From Gammaproteobacteria bacterium (GTDB lineage Bacteria > Pseudomonadota > Gammaproteobacteria > Pseudomonadales > Pseudohongiellaceae), in assembly GCA_029246545.1 (NCBI GenBank), contig JAQWMX010000022.1, forward strand, positions 1 to 64,000: a DNA stretch of 64,000 nt, written 5' to 3'. The notes under the pieces were generated by a model that saw nothing but the letters and a program-made list of their open reading frames with translations, did not search any database and had not been told where the DNA came from. Position 1 is the stretch's first letter; every line of letters begins with the position of its first letter. Shown here one piece after another: positions 8,341 through 17,366 of the stretch. Both the position numbers and the translations under genes were made by a program.

Positions 8341-9132
8341 TTATTCAACAGCAAAAGTATTTAATGCTCTGTATAAATGGTTTCCATCAACGGTCCAATT
8401 TCCATCCCAGCCTTCAGGAACAATGAAAAACTCTCCACTATAAAATGTTTGTGGCTCTCCTCCAACTGGTGTCAAAGTAGCAGTCCCATTTAAGACATAA
8501 ATAAATTCTTCAGGCCTGTCAGTAAAGTCCATCGAATTAGGTTCGACTTCAAGAACTGAAACAGTTAACTCTGTTCCCTGCCACTGAGGTTTCACATTCG
8601 CTTCTAATTCACCATTTGGTCCAAAACCAGTCGGATCAAGACCCAGCCCAGCCATATTAGCTCTATCTATTAGTGTAGGGAAGGCACCGGGAATTGGGTC
8701 ACCCCGTTCAGTGCTGACTACATGCATGACCTGGTATAAATGGTTTCCCTGAGTAATCATTTTGCCAGCAAATCCTCTCGGTATTACATAGAAATCACCA
8801 GCATAAAATGTTTCTGTTCTTCCATCTGTTGCAATAAAAGTTGCCGACCCATTCAAAATGTAACAAAACTCTGTAACAAAGAAGCTGGCAATATCAAGGA
8901 CTTCCGAGTTATTCGGGCCATTGCCTGCCTCTACAGTTACCAAAAATTTTTCACCTTCATAAAGTCTTTTCATATAACGAACAGGACTATCAGCATCTTC
9001 CCTGATAGGTCCGCCTTCTAGGCCAAGGCCGGACATTGCTGCGGGATCAAGACGAACTAGGTCCTGTGCATGTAAGTGAGAGGTAAACGCAGTAATAGTC
9101 AAGAAAGTGAATATTAATCTATGAAATTTCAT
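8341..9132 (-). CDS. Secreted double-cupin protein
   Basis: A 263-residue bicupin. Residues 1-22 form a signal peptide ending HLHAQ. Two cupin units follow at about 50-145 and 170-260. Each contains a matching pair of phrases: FCYILNGSATF...FYAGDFYVIPRGFAG in the first and FIYVLNGTATL...FYSGEFFIVPEGWDG in the second, so the halves arose by duplication. The classical metal-binding histidines of cupin motif 1 are not obvious, since E/F/Y residues stand there, so a catalytic role is doubtful; ligand binding is as likely. It is the last gene of a minus-strand run and is separated from the permease gene upstream by 54 bp, so it may be cotranscribed. Confidence 0.8.
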   Translation of the reverse strand: MKFHRLIFTFLTITAFTSHLHAQDLVRLDPAAMSGLGLEGGPIREDADSPVRYMKRLYEGEKFLVTVEAGNGPNNSEVLDIASFFVTEFCYILNGSATFIATDGRTETFYAGDFYVIPRGFAGKMITQGNHLYQVMHVVSTERGDPIPGAFPTLIDRANMAGLGLDPTGFGPNGELEANVKPQWQGTELTVSVLEVEPNSMDFTDRPEEFIYVLNGTATLTPVGGEPQTFYSGEFFIVPEGWDGNWTVDGNHLYRALNTFAVE

Positions 9133-9186
9133 TTTTATTTTCCATTTTATTTATAAATTTGGTACTCAACAAGCGTATTCGTGCCG

Positions 9187-10188
9187 CTAGTAAAGCCTCG
9201 ATGCGACAATTAAACCCAACCCCAGGATGAAGAAGACGAACATCGACGTAATCAGTTTGTTTGTTCCTGCGGGAGCACCGTCAAACTCCTTCCATATAAC
9301 GACACCCCAAAATGCGGCCACCATGGTTGCGCCCTGACCAAGACCGTATGAAATTGCAAAGCCAGCTTCACCACTTGCGATGATACTAAGGGACATCCCG
9401 ATGCACCAGATTATGCCTCCGAGAATGCCGACAGAATGAATGGCTATGGAACCACTAAAATATTTACCGAAAGTAACCGGTGCTCCGATTATCGGCCGCT
9501 TCATGAAATATGTATTGAACAAGAAACTGCTAACGACCACGCCCGATGCAAAAACTACAACTGCGGCATACGGCCCCATTTTCCCTGGCTCTAAATTAGT
9601 AAAGTCAACTGACATTGAGTCAGCTACGAAGCGATAAAAAATACCCATTAGCACACCGGCGACTACCGATAAATAAAGTCCTTTTTTGTTGAGGCCTTTG
9701 TCATCGCCCGACAATCGCTTATACGCCTTGGCGTCGAGAATTATCGCAATCATGACCAGTGCGACACCAGTGAAAAGAATGAACGCATTTCCGACAGGCT
9801 CGCCAATGTAATTCACTATCACGCCCAGAACTAAGGCAATGCCGATTCCAACCGGGAAGGCAACAGCCATGCCCGCAACAGCTATGGCCGCCACAAGAAG
9901 AATATTGGCGAGATTGAATATTACTCCGCCGACAAACGCACTAAGCAAGTTATCATTGGTCGCCTGTCCGATATCTTCCAGAAAAGACCTTCCTTCATCG
10001 CCGATGCTGCCGATTGTGAATGCTGCAATCAACGATAGAATCACAACACCAATGACATAGTCCCAGTAAAAGAGTTCAAACCGCCATTCGCGCCCGGCCA
10101 ATTTCTGCGTGTTGGCCCAGGAACCCCAGCAGAGCATCGTTACAATACACATCACTACCGCAAGTGAATAATCATGAATTACATACAT
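9187..10188 (-). CDS. DMT-superfamily sugar/ureide-type permease (GRP/UPS-like)
   Basis: A 333-residue integral membrane protein with about ten hydrophobic segments. The opening CIVTMLCWGSWANTQKL and the FELFYWDYVIGVV segment resemble glucose/ribose-porter (GRP, RhaT/RbsU-like) and ureide permease proteins of the drug/metabolite transporter superfamily. It follows ribokinase by 22 bp on the minus strand and is last in a nucleotide-degrading operon. It therefore most likely imports ribose released outside the cytoplasm, or an intact nucleoside. Sequence alone does not separate ribose from nucleoside or ureide transport. Confidence 0.8.
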   Translation of the reverse strand: MYVIHDYSLAVVMCIVTMLCWGSWANTQKLAGREWRFELFYWDYVIGVVILSLIAAFTIGSIGDEGRSFLEDIGQATNDNLLSAFVGGVIFNLANILLVAAIAVAGMAVAFPVGIGIALVLGVIVNYIGEPVGNAFILFTGVALVMIAIILDAKAYKRLSGDDKGLNKKGLYLSVVAGVLMGIFYRFVADSMSVDFTNLEPGKMGPYAAVVVFASGVVVSSFLFNTYFMKRPIIGAPVTFGKYFSGSIAIHSVGILGGIIWCIGMSLSIIASGEAGFAISYGLGQGATMVAAFWGVVIWKEFDGAPAGTNKLITSMFVFFILGLGLIVASRLY

Positions 10189-10210
10189 ATCAAGCTCCTT
10201 TTTTTAGACT

Positions 10211-11146
10211 TCAGGTCGAATTTCTAGACGCAGGTTCTACCAAACCCGACACTTCTGATGAATACGGGATAGATAATTGTGCGCCTATTCTTGTTACTGA
10301 AAACGCTGCGCATTTATTTGCGAATTGACACGCACTAAGTAAGTCCTGTCCATTACTCAATCCGACCAGTAATGCGCCATTAAATGTATCCCCTGCTGCG
10401 GTCGTATCAACTGTGTCAACGCTGTTGCCCGGAACCAGTTGTGCGTGGCCTTCACTAGATACATAAGCGCCTAATTCACCCATCGTAATGATAACTGTCG
10501 AAATTCCCTGCGAATGCAAAATCGTCGCCGCGGATTCTGCAGTGGCAGTATCGATTACATCGATTCCGGTCAGTACTCGCGCCTCTGTCTGATTCGGCGT
10601 GATTATGTCAATGTCGCTCAACAAACCTGCAGGCAAATCTCTGGCTGGTGCTGGATTGAGAACAACTTTTGTGCCGTGTTTTTTTGCCAGTTGAGCAGCT
10701 AAAATAACAGATTCAATTGGTACTTCCAGTTGCATCAGTAGGTAATCCGCTTTGGCAATTGAAATCTCGCTTCGACCAACTTTCTCAGGAGACAAGGCAT
10801 TATTTGCTCCGGGGTAAATCCCGATGATGTTCTCACCTTTATTGTCGACCATTATTAAGGCTACGCCGGTGTTTACATCATCAAGTACATCGATTTCTGA
10901 AACATCCATGCCATCATTCTCGAATCCAACGACAATGTTTGCCCCCGTATCGAGACTGCTCACGCATGATATGAACGACGTCTGCGCACCCAGTCTTGCG
11001 CACGCCACTGCCTGATTTGCGCCTTTGCCGCCGGGAATTACTTTGTAGCTAGAGCTTGCTAATGTCTCGCCCGCATTGGGGAGATGTTCAACCATCATGA
11101 CATGGTCAATATTGGTGCTCCCGAGAACCACGATATTCTTATCCAC
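10211..11146 (-). CDS. rbsK: Ribokinase
   Basis: A 311-residue PfkB-family sugar kinase. The N-terminal glycine motif is GGKGANQAVACARLGA at 39-54, and the C-terminal anion-hole motif is DTTAAGDTFNGALL with catalytic D253. The GxTNID opening and KxxPGGKGANQA are specific to the ribokinase group. It phosphorylates D-ribose to ribose 5-phosphate in the cytoplasm. It lies between the nucleoside hydrolase and the permease, completing a route from nucleoside to the pentose phosphate pathway. The adjacent hydrolase, which frees ribose, supports the substrate. Confidence 0.93.
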   Translation of the reverse strand: MDKNIVVLGSTNIDHVMMVEHLPNAGETLASSSYKVIPGGKGANQAVACARLGAQTSFISCVSSLDTGANIVVGFENDGMDVSEIDVLDDVNTGVALIMVDNKGENIIGIYPGANNALSPEKVGRSEISIAKADYLLMQLEVPIESVILAAQLAKKHGTKVVLNPAPARDLPAGLLSDIDIITPNQTEARVLTGIDVIDTATAESAATILHSQGISTVIITMGELGAYVSSEGHAQLVPGNSVDTVDTTAAGDTFNGALLVGLSNGQDLLSACQFANKCAAFSVTRIGAQLSIPYSSEVSGLVEPASRNST

Positions 11147-11220
11147 TAGGTTTGTTGTTCCTGATTGATTAATCGATTAGCGCAAATTTTGTACGAGTCT
11201 TGATGCAGTTGTAATAGCTA

Positions 11221-12363
11221 TTACTCCAACGGTGCGGTAAAGAGCTCGATGTACAAATCCCAAAAAGCTTCCCGGTCGATGTCGAAGAGAATCTTGACCC
11301 TTTGTGTTCCGGCTGGAAATCCGATTCCGTCACCAAATGAGCGCCGCCTGGATTCATGGTATCCGGTTGACCTGCCATAGTTGATGCCAGAATTAGTATC
11401 GATATCGATATAACGCTCTTCTATTTGCGTAGCGATCTCTGGCTTGAGGAATACTGCCGCTACTATTGCATCCCAAACAAAAGAACGACCATCGGGATTT
11501 TCCTGCCAATAGGTCTCAGTGATCGCCTTATACAATTCTGTTATTGGTGTATCCTCGGCGCTAATGATGCGGTCATGTTCTGCCTTAGTAAAAAAGACAC
11601 GTTCAGCAATGTCATTTGGTACGACGAGTTGTTCGTTGAACGGTGTTCGCAGAGAAATTTTCGTCGCCTCCGGGTCATACCACCAATTGAATTCGGCCGC
11701 CGGAGTAGTGTTTCCAGGGATGTCAATCGCACCACCCATGTAAATGACGCGTTTAATCAACGGCACTATTTCGGGGTTCTTCTTGACCGCTAAAGCAATA
11801 TTTGTAGGTGGCCCAAGAACGAACAGCGTAACTTCGTTCGGATTTTCCAATACCTGGCGCACAATGAAATCAACAGCATGTTCAGAGGAGGGCTGCAGAT
11901 CTGCGTACCCGCCGTAGGGTTCCTCTTCAATGTTCTGAATCGACTCAGGGCGCTGTCTGGAATATGAGCCCAAATACTCGGAATTCCCATAGATTGTCTC
12001 AAAGGCAGATAAGTAATCTCGACGACTCCCCATTAGCGGTTCGCCCGCACCCATCAACACAGGGATGTCTTCAAATCCAAAGATCTCTAATTGCCGCAAT
12101 GCATAGGCAGTACCTTCTTCTACCCAGGTGTTCCCGGCTACAATTGTTAAACCCAGTATGTCTGCCATTCCCGAGTTGGCGGCCAGGATCAAGGCAACAG
12201 CGTCATCATTCATCTGACCCATATCGGCATCTATTATGACTTTTTGACTGGCAATCTCTCCCTCGGTCGTCGCAAATACGGGATTCGCTATCACAAGAAG
12301 CGCGAGAAATAATGTCGCAGCCCCTGCAACATCAATGTAGTGTGAAATTGTTCTCATTATCAA
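11221..12363 (-). CDS. Secreted inosine/uridine-preferring nucleoside hydrolase
   Basis: A 380-residue nucleoside hydrolase that splits the N-glycosidic bond to give base and ribose. The calcium-binding motif DADMGQMNDDA is at 45-55, with the family's VLGPPTNIALAVKKNPEI segment near 175-200 and the NWWYDPEAT aspartate later. A hydrophobic N-terminus (about 10-31, ending in VFA) indicates export, which is unusual for the cytoplasmic Rih enzymes but common in secreted homologues. It is positioned between sulfatase and ribokinase in the salvage operon. Base preference cannot be read from sequence. Confidence 0.92.
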   Translation of the reverse strand: MIMRTISHYIDVAGAATLFLALLVIANPVFATTEGEIASQKVIIDADMGQMNDDAVALILAANSGMADILGLTIVAGNTWVEEGTAYALRQLEIFGFEDIPVLMGAGEPLMGSRRDYLSAFETIYGNSEYLGSYSRQRPESIQNIEEEPYGGYADLQPSSEHAVDFIVRQVLENPNEVTLFVLGPPTNIALAVKKNPEIVPLIKRVIYMGGAIDIPGNTTPAAEFNWWYDPEATKISLRTPFNEQLVVPNDIAERVFFTKAEHDRIISAEDTPITELYKAITETYWQENPDGRSFVWDAIVAAVFLKPEIATQIEERYIDIDTNSGINYGRSTGYHESRRRSFGDGIGFPAGTQRVKILFDIDREAFWDLYIELFTAPLE

Positions 12364-12385
12364 TTCTCCTCTTTAAAATAACGGT

Positions 12386-13879
12386 CTATCGTTCTTCCCA
12401 ATTCTCAGGACGGCCAAACCCCGAATCAGCGTGAGACGGATATCTGTCAAACACATCTTCCAGTGGCTGCAGTACTCTCGGATCGCCGGTCGCCCGAAGA
12501 TCGTCTTGCAAGACTCGCTCGAGATCCAAGACGATTTCGGCGTAGTCCGGATCAAACGCGAGATTGATCATGTCATATGGATCATTTACAACGTCGTAAA
12601 GCTCGTGAGAGGGGCGCTTTCCGGTGGCAAGCTCGAGAAAGTAATTTCGTTCAGAAGAAACTATAACCGCTGCTTTTGTCGGGCCCGTATCAATGTCGGC
12701 ATAAGCCGCCCAGATATCAGATTCTATAATCATTTCATCCACTGGCCGTCGTTGGGGATCACCCGCAGGCCAACGATCAGGACGGAAATTATGGATATAG
12801 AGATAATTGTCCGTTCGGATCGCACGAGCTGGATAACCTTGCCCCTTCACTGTGCGCCCGTCCATATGTCGCTCTGTTGCGCCCAGCACATAGCTACGAT
12901 GTGATGCATCCGGATTGTGTAGTACCGTACTTAGACTGCGCCCATTCATCTGTTCAGGCCGATCTACACCAGCCGCCTCAAGGAATGTCGCCGGGAGGTC
13001 GATTAGGCTGACCAGGGCATGAGACGTTTGATTACCAACGATACGGCCTTTCCACATTATTACGAGTGGAACATGCCAGCCGGCATGGTAGAGCGTCGCT
13101 TTTGCTCGAGGAAACGGCATGCCATTGTCGCCAGTCATCACGACGATGGTATTGTCCAGCTCTCCATCATCCGCCAAACGGTTAATTAGCTCACCAACTT
13201 CGCGATCAAGTCGCTCAAGCTCGAATCTGTAATCGACAATATCGGAACGGACTTCAGCGTTGTCGGGAAGATAGGGCGGCACTTCAATATCGTTAGGGTC
13301 TATACCGCTACGTACGCCCAGCCCCTTGTCATACGGCCGGTGTGGGTCCGTTGTGCCAAACCAAAAGGCGAATGGTTCATCATCAGGGCGGTCCTCCAAG
13401 AATGCATCGAAATCTTCATAGGAATCGCCGGCCGGATTGCGCGTCCGGCCTGCTGGCTCAAGGCCACCGGGGGCCCAGCCCTTGCGGGTATAACCAACAT
13501 GGTAGCCACTGTCTTCCAGCAACTCAGTGTAAATAGGGATATCTTTCGGCAGACTTCCCTGCAGAACCGCACCTTCCTTTAGACGCCACGGCCACTGACC
13601 CGAGAGCAACGCACCGCGAGAAGTAGTGCAGCTCGGCGAGGCAACATAGGCATTGGTGAAACTGACGCCCTCTCGAGCAAGCATTTCAAGGTTCGGCATA
13701 TCCAGGTTAAGCGGATCGACCGCGTCCGCTCCTAACCAGCCCCAGTCGTCGGCCAGAATTAGCAGAATATTGGGCCGATTAGCTTCGCTGTCTTGCGCTA
13801 GCAAGTTCAAGTTTGGAAAGCTTATGCTTAACAAGAGTGCAAACGCATATGCAGGCGCATTTCTTCTGTTAATCGTCAT
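12386..13879 (-). CDS. Secreted formylglycine-type sulfatase
   Basis: A 497-residue sulfatase of the alkaline phosphatase superfamily with an N-terminal signal sequence (about 1-29). The active-site motif is CTTSRGALLSG beginning at C84, with T where the CxPSR consensus has P; C84 would be converted to formylglycine by a sulfatase-modifying enzyme not seen in this window. The metal-binding ILADDWGW (D44/D45), the MTGDNGMPF motif in the middle and the ATLYHAGWHVPLVI segment are all in place. Its insertion between a 5'-nucleotidase and a nucleoside hydrolase is unexpected; it may release sulfate from sulfated polysaccharide or from a sulfated nucleoside-like substrate. A phosphodiesterase-like role within the superfamily cannot be excluded. 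Confidence 0.9.
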   Translation of the reverse strand: MTINRRNAPAYAFALLLSISFPNLNLLAQDSEANRPNILLILADDWGWLGADAVDPLNLDMPNLEMLAREGVSFTNAYVASPSCTTSRGALLSGQWPWRLKEGAVLQGSLPKDIPIYTELLEDSGYHVGYTRKGWAPGGLEPAGRTRNPAGDSYEDFDAFLEDRPDDEPFAFWFGTTDPHRPYDKGLGVRSGIDPNDIEVPPYLPDNAEVRSDIVDYRFELERLDREVGELINRLADDGELDNTIVVMTGDNGMPFPRAKATLYHAGWHVPLVIMWKGRIVGNQTSHALVSLIDLPATFLEAAGVDRPEQMNGRSLSTVLHNPDASHRSYVLGATERHMDGRTVKGQGYPARAIRTDNYLYIHNFRPDRWPAGDPQRRPVDEMIIESDIWAAYADIDTGPTKAAVIVSSERNYFLELATGKRPSHELYDVVNDPYDMINLAFDPDYAEIVLDLERVLQDDLRATGDPRVLQPLEDVFDRYPSHADSGFGRPENWEER

Positions 13880-13909
13880 AGTTGGATTCCTAGCAGGATT
13901 ATCAATGTT

Positions 13910-15520
13910 TTATCGAGTTTCCGATATATCCAATTGTCGACCACGTTCGGGCACGGCGACGACATCACGGTTTTGGAAGTATGCGACGATAGCATCCGAT
14001 ACATTGCCCGCATCACGCAAGACATCAGATTCTGCAAACGACACGAAATAGTCTCCACCCTCTGCGAGAAACCTACCGGCGGCGACTGTAAATCGATCGC
14101 TATCTGTAACCGTTTCTCCATCACGGGTCAGCGTCACGATTCGGTTGTAGTTGGGTTGGCTGAGATCGTAAGTTACTTCGAGGCCGGATAACTGCAAAAT
14201 GCCGCGCTCGAAAGTTAGTGACTGTTCAAGCGCGCGACGAATCTGATCGCCATCCAATTCCTTCACTAAAAGGGAGTCGACGAAAGGGTAGGCATCGAGA
14301 ATATCAACCAGTCTTACTTCGCCTTGGACAATGTCTTTTCGCATACTGCCGCTTTGCAGTACCGCAATGTCAGCATTGACAGCCTCTCTCATGATATCGG
14401 TGAACAAGTTGCCCATATCAGACTCTTCAATGTAGCGACGTATCAGCGGCGCATTGATGGACCCGACTTGCGAAAATATATCGGAGTGTTGATCACGGTA
14501 TTGTGTCAGCTTCGCGAGTATTCGTTGATCTGGTTCTAGCTTATTAGATTCAACGGGAATGAGTTTTCCATCGTGGCTCGTTATCTGACCGGTTTCATCG
14601 TCGAGCGTTAGCTGCAAATAACCGAGATGGGTTGCCTGTCCATAGGTTTGCATAATCAATGTGCCGTTCTTCGGACTTATGACAGCCTCGGGTGTTCCGG
14701 CGTCGGCATGTCCGGCAAGAAGAATATCGATACCTTCGACTGCATCTGCCAAATTAATATCGGCGTCGATGTCACGCTGGAGTCTAGGATCTGTTTCTGC
14801 ATCTGTTTGCATTGGCGCAGTCTTACCTTGATGCGTTAGCAAGACGATGAGATCGACTTGGTCTCGTAGCTCGTTTACAGACTTCTGAACTGCTTCCGCA
14901 GGGTCTGTTACATTCAGCGCAGCTATATTAGATGGAGTGATGGCTGTTCTTGCATCTTGTCCCATAATGCCAATCACCCCTATACGTATGCCATCACGCT
15001 CGATAATAGTATGGGCTTGAGCGAATGGGTGATCGGTGTCGGCATAGAAAAAATTAGCACCTAAGACGGGAAACGGCGCGCGGTTTTTTGCCCACTCGAA
15101 GCTATCGACACCGAATTCGAACTCGTGATTGCCGATTGTCATCGCGTCGTAGCCCATTGTAATCATCAATTCAAATGACAGCTGACCTTGCGTTCGTTTT
15201 GCCAAAGCACCGGTGAATATATCGCCCGAATCAAATAGAAAGACATTGAGTTCTGATTGGCGTAGATCGTTGATCAAAGTTGTCATCTGTGCGATGCCAC
15301 CAATCATGTCGATGTCATCTAACCAATGGGCCGGAATGGGGTCGTATGCGCTCTCAACATCATTAGTGAACAAAAGCGTTACGGTCTTTTCTCCGGGTGT
15401 ACTCGATTGGGCAGCGGTATTTGGCGATGTAACAGAATCGGGTTCGGTCGTATTGTCACTACAAGTTGATAGGCCTAATAACAGAATGATAGGAAGAAGG
15501 ATTAGGCGAGTTTTTAGCAT
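13910..15520 (-). CDS. Exported 5'-nucleotidase / metallophosphatase (UshA-like)
   Basis: A 536-residue two-domain protein. The N-terminus has a lipobox-like GLSTC at about 16-20, so it may be a lipoprotein. A calcineurin-like metallophosphatase domain (about 48-300) shows LLFTNDVE, GNHEFEFG, LLTHQG and LLAGHADAG, followed by the 5'-nucleotidase C-terminal domain (about 340-510, DAYPFVDSLLVKEL, FTVAAGRFLAEGGD). It would dephosphorylate nucleotides outside the cytoplasm. The usual TNDxH histidine is E here, which some homologues also show. It is the first gene of the minus-strand salvage operon, upstream of sulfatase and nucleoside hydrolase. Confidence 0.9.
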   Translation of the reverse strand: MLKTRLILLPIILLLGLSTCSDNTTEPDSVTSPNTAAQSSTPGEKTVTLLFTNDVESAYDPIPAHWLDDIDMIGGIAQMTTLINDLRQSELNVFLFDSGDIFTGALAKRTQGQLSFELMITMGYDAMTIGNHEFEFGVDSFEWAKNRAPFPVLGANFFYADTDHPFAQAHTIIERDGIRIGVIGIMGQDARTAITPSNIAALNVTDPAEAVQKSVNELRDQVDLIVLLTHQGKTAPMQTDAETDPRLQRDIDADINLADAVEGIDILLAGHADAGTPEAVISPKNGTLIMQTYGQATHLGYLQLTLDDETGQITSHDGKLIPVESNKLEPDQRILAKLTQYRDQHSDIFSQVGSINAPLIRRYIEESDMGNLFTDIMREAVNADIAVLQSGSMRKDIVQGEVRLVDILDAYPFVDSLLVKELDGDQIRRALEQSLTFERGILQLSGLEVTYDLSQPNYNRIVTLTRDGETVTDSDRFTVAAGRFLAEGGDYFVSFAESDVLRDAGNVSDAIVAYFQNRDVVAVPERGRQLDISETR

Positions 15521-15943
15521 AGTGCGCGGTCCAAAAATGGTAGATCATTAAGTATAAGATGTTATGGCATTTGGATGAACACTTTTATACCATCAAAAGA
15601 AGGTAATAGAATAAAAGCAGCTTGAATCAATAGCCATGCCACGATGGCATAATCAGCACCAACTCTAAAATCCTTACGGCGTTTTAATTCGTTGAAAAAG
15701 AAAATCAATTACCCTGATTTTCTTATTGTGAAGTGAATTTGCTCAAGTATTTAGGAAAAAGCGCTAAGGTCTGCTTTCTATCCAAAGCAGACATTAGCTT
15801 CTAGAAATTATAATTAGCTTCACCTTCATTCAAAAATGGTATAAAACATGGAAGTGCCAATTGCCTTTCTAACATCATTTTGTAAAAAATGAGGCAGAAC
15901 ACTTTTAAAAATGGATATAAAAACAACAAAGAAGGTGGTCAAA
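15521..15943. other. Divergent intergenic region with one family A hairpin
   Basis: A gap of about 420 bp between the 5'-nucleotidase operon (minus) and the DUF6152 gene (plus). It must hold both promoters. The only clear structure is the palindrome at 15769-15792. The rest is AT-rich and I see no RNA gene. Confidence 0.5.
15769..15792. repeat. Family A hairpin, copy 4
   Basis: Perfect arms GTCTGCTTT/AAAGCAGAC around CTATCC, followed by ATTAGCTT. It is almost identical to the copy at 40140-40163, including the ATTAGCTT tail. Confidence 0.8.
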
Positions 15944-16351
15944 ATGAAAAACAAACTAAAACTAACTGCTGTTCTTTTCTCCTTGATTTTTACGATTCCA
16001 GTTACAGCGCATCATTCATTTTTCTCTCAGTTCGACTCAAGTGCTCCGATAACGCTTACAGGAACTATTACCACAGTTGAATGGCGCAATCCGCATATAT
16101 GGATTTTACTTGAAGTTACTAATGAGGATGGCTCGGTAAGCCCGTGGCGTTGTGAGGGAGGGGCCCCTAATGCATTGGTGCGAAACGGGTGGACAGGCAA
16201 CATGCTGGAAGTTGGTGAGGAGTTGACGATTTATGGCTATAGAGCCTTTAACGGTCAAAATATCTGTAATGGGCGGAGCTGGGAATACAGGGGAGAAACC
16301 ATTTTTGGTCGCCCTACTGATGATGGTCCTGATGCGCCAACAAGAAACTAA
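15944..16351 (+). CDS. Exported DUF6152 family protein
   Basis: A 135-residue protein when started at the ATG at 15944, which has a GAAGGTGG ribosome-binding site 5 nt upstream; an earlier in-frame ATG at 15911 would add 11 charged residues ahead of the signal peptide and has no such site. Residues 1-21 form a signal sequence ending VTAHH. The HHSFFSQFD, TGTITTVEWRNPHIW, EDGSVSPWRCEGGAPNALVRNGW and TIYGYRAFNG segments are hallmarks of DUF6152, a family of small periplasmic proteins of unknown function. It is followed 28 bp later by another exported protein, an arrangement I recall as common for this family. Confidence 0.85.
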   Translation: MKNKLKLTAVLFSLIFTIPVTAHHSFFSQFDSSAPITLTGTITTVEWRNPHIWILLEVTNEDGSVSPWRCEGGAPNALVRNGWTGNMLEVGEELTIYGYRAFNGQNICNGRSWEYRGETIFGRPTDDGPDAPTRN

Positions 16352-16379
16352 TCAGAATATCATATTCGGGAGAATTTCT

Positions 16380-17186
16380 ATGAAAATAATAACAACTAAA
16401 ATCCTGTTCAGTTTAGCTATCGTAATGATATTGATGCCAGTGAACACTTATGCGCAACGCTCGCCGGTTCTTGCCGAGCAACCTGAATCTGATGGTACCG
16501 TAGCACCTAGAGACGCTTGGGGAAGGGCTGACCTCAATGGAGTGTGGGACAAGGCGATTCATATGAATACCTCAGCGCCAGTTGAACCTTTACCGTTTAC
16601 AGATGAAGGTTTAGCAGCCTTTAACGATGTCGCCAACCTGATAGATAACACTTCTCGCTGCATCTTTCCTGGGGTGCCACGAGTAACTAACTCTCCCTAT
16701 CCCTTTCAAATAATGGTGATGGAAGACAAGGTGATCTTCTATTATGAATATATGCATAGCACCCGCGTGATCTATACAGATGGCCGCGGACACCGAGATA
16801 CTTGGTCTCCTTCCTTGATGGGAGATTCAATTGGGCGCTGGGAAGGTGATACTTTAGTAATTGACACCGTCAATCTGACTGATAGAACTTGGCTGGATGA
16901 TCACGGCAATCGCCATAGTGATGAACTACATGTTATTGAACGTTGGACTCGGGTGAGTGCTAATGAATTATGGTATCAAGCCACAATAGATGACCCAAAA
17001 TATTATACGGAAGAATGGACGACTGGATACATGATTGACAAAGCTCCGGATAATTGGGAAATCATGGAGTATGCCTGCACTGACAACAACAGGGACCAAT
17101 ATGACGGTTTGCTTCAACCAGGGGCATTAGATGGCTCAGGTCGGGACGGGTCCGCATTGGCAACACCATCACCTGTAAGGCAATAG
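16380..17186 (+). CDS. Exported hypothetical protein partnered with DUF6152
   Basis: A 268-residue protein started at the ATG at 16380, preceded by GGGAG; the frame stays open upstream, but that part overlaps the DUF6152 gene. Residues 1-23 form a signal peptide ending TYAQR. The body contains AWGRADLNGVWDK near the start, then HRDTWSPSLMGDSIGRWEGDTLVIDTVNL and DDHGNRHSDELHVIERWTR. These phrases recur in secreted proteins of marine proteobacteria often found beside DUF6152 genes; no function is known to me. It has no recognised catalytic motif. Its role is inferred to be periplasmic. Confidence 0.8.
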   Translation: MKIITTKILFSLAIVMILMPVNTYAQRSPVLAEQPESDGTVAPRDAWGRADLNGVWDKAIHMNTSAPVEPLPFTDEGLAAFNDVANLIDNTSRCIFPGVPRVTNSPYPFQIMVMEDKVIFYYEYMHSTRVIYTDGRGHRDTWSPSLMGDSIGRWEGDTLVIDTVNLTDRTWLDDHGNRHSDELHVIERWTRVSANELWYQATIDDPKYYTEEWTTGYMIDKAPDNWEIMEYACTDNNRDQYDGLLQPGALDGSGRDGSALATPSPVRQ

Positions 17187-17266
17187 ATACACAGCTTGCT
17201 GTTTTCCCTAAGATGTTGATAAACACAATTATCTCTACTAGTAAGGGTTAGTAACAAAATATTAAC

Positions 17267-17290
17267 GTCCGCTTTCGACCCAAAGCAGAC
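17267..17290. repeat. Family A hairpin, copy 5
   Basis: Arms GTCCGCTTT and AAAGCAGAC (one mismatch) around CGACCC, flanked by TAAC and GTTA, which extend the palindrome to about 30 bp. It lies in the gap before the CotH-like gene. Confidence 0.75.
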
Positions 17291-17366
17291 GTTAAATATT
17301 TAGCTGATATGATGAATTTTTGTTAACCTAAAAGGGATTAAGAGCGAAGAATAAAAATTGTATTAA

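Noticed and set aside
12386-13879. CTTSR in place of CxPSR as a dead sulfatase
   Set aside because: The cysteine and arginine are present and the proline position varies in functional family members.
13910-15520. Loss of the metal-binding His in the 5'-nucleotidase (TNDVE instead of TNDxH) as an inactivating change
   Set aside because: As I recall, a subgroup of apparently active homologues carries Glu at this position, and all later motifs are intact.
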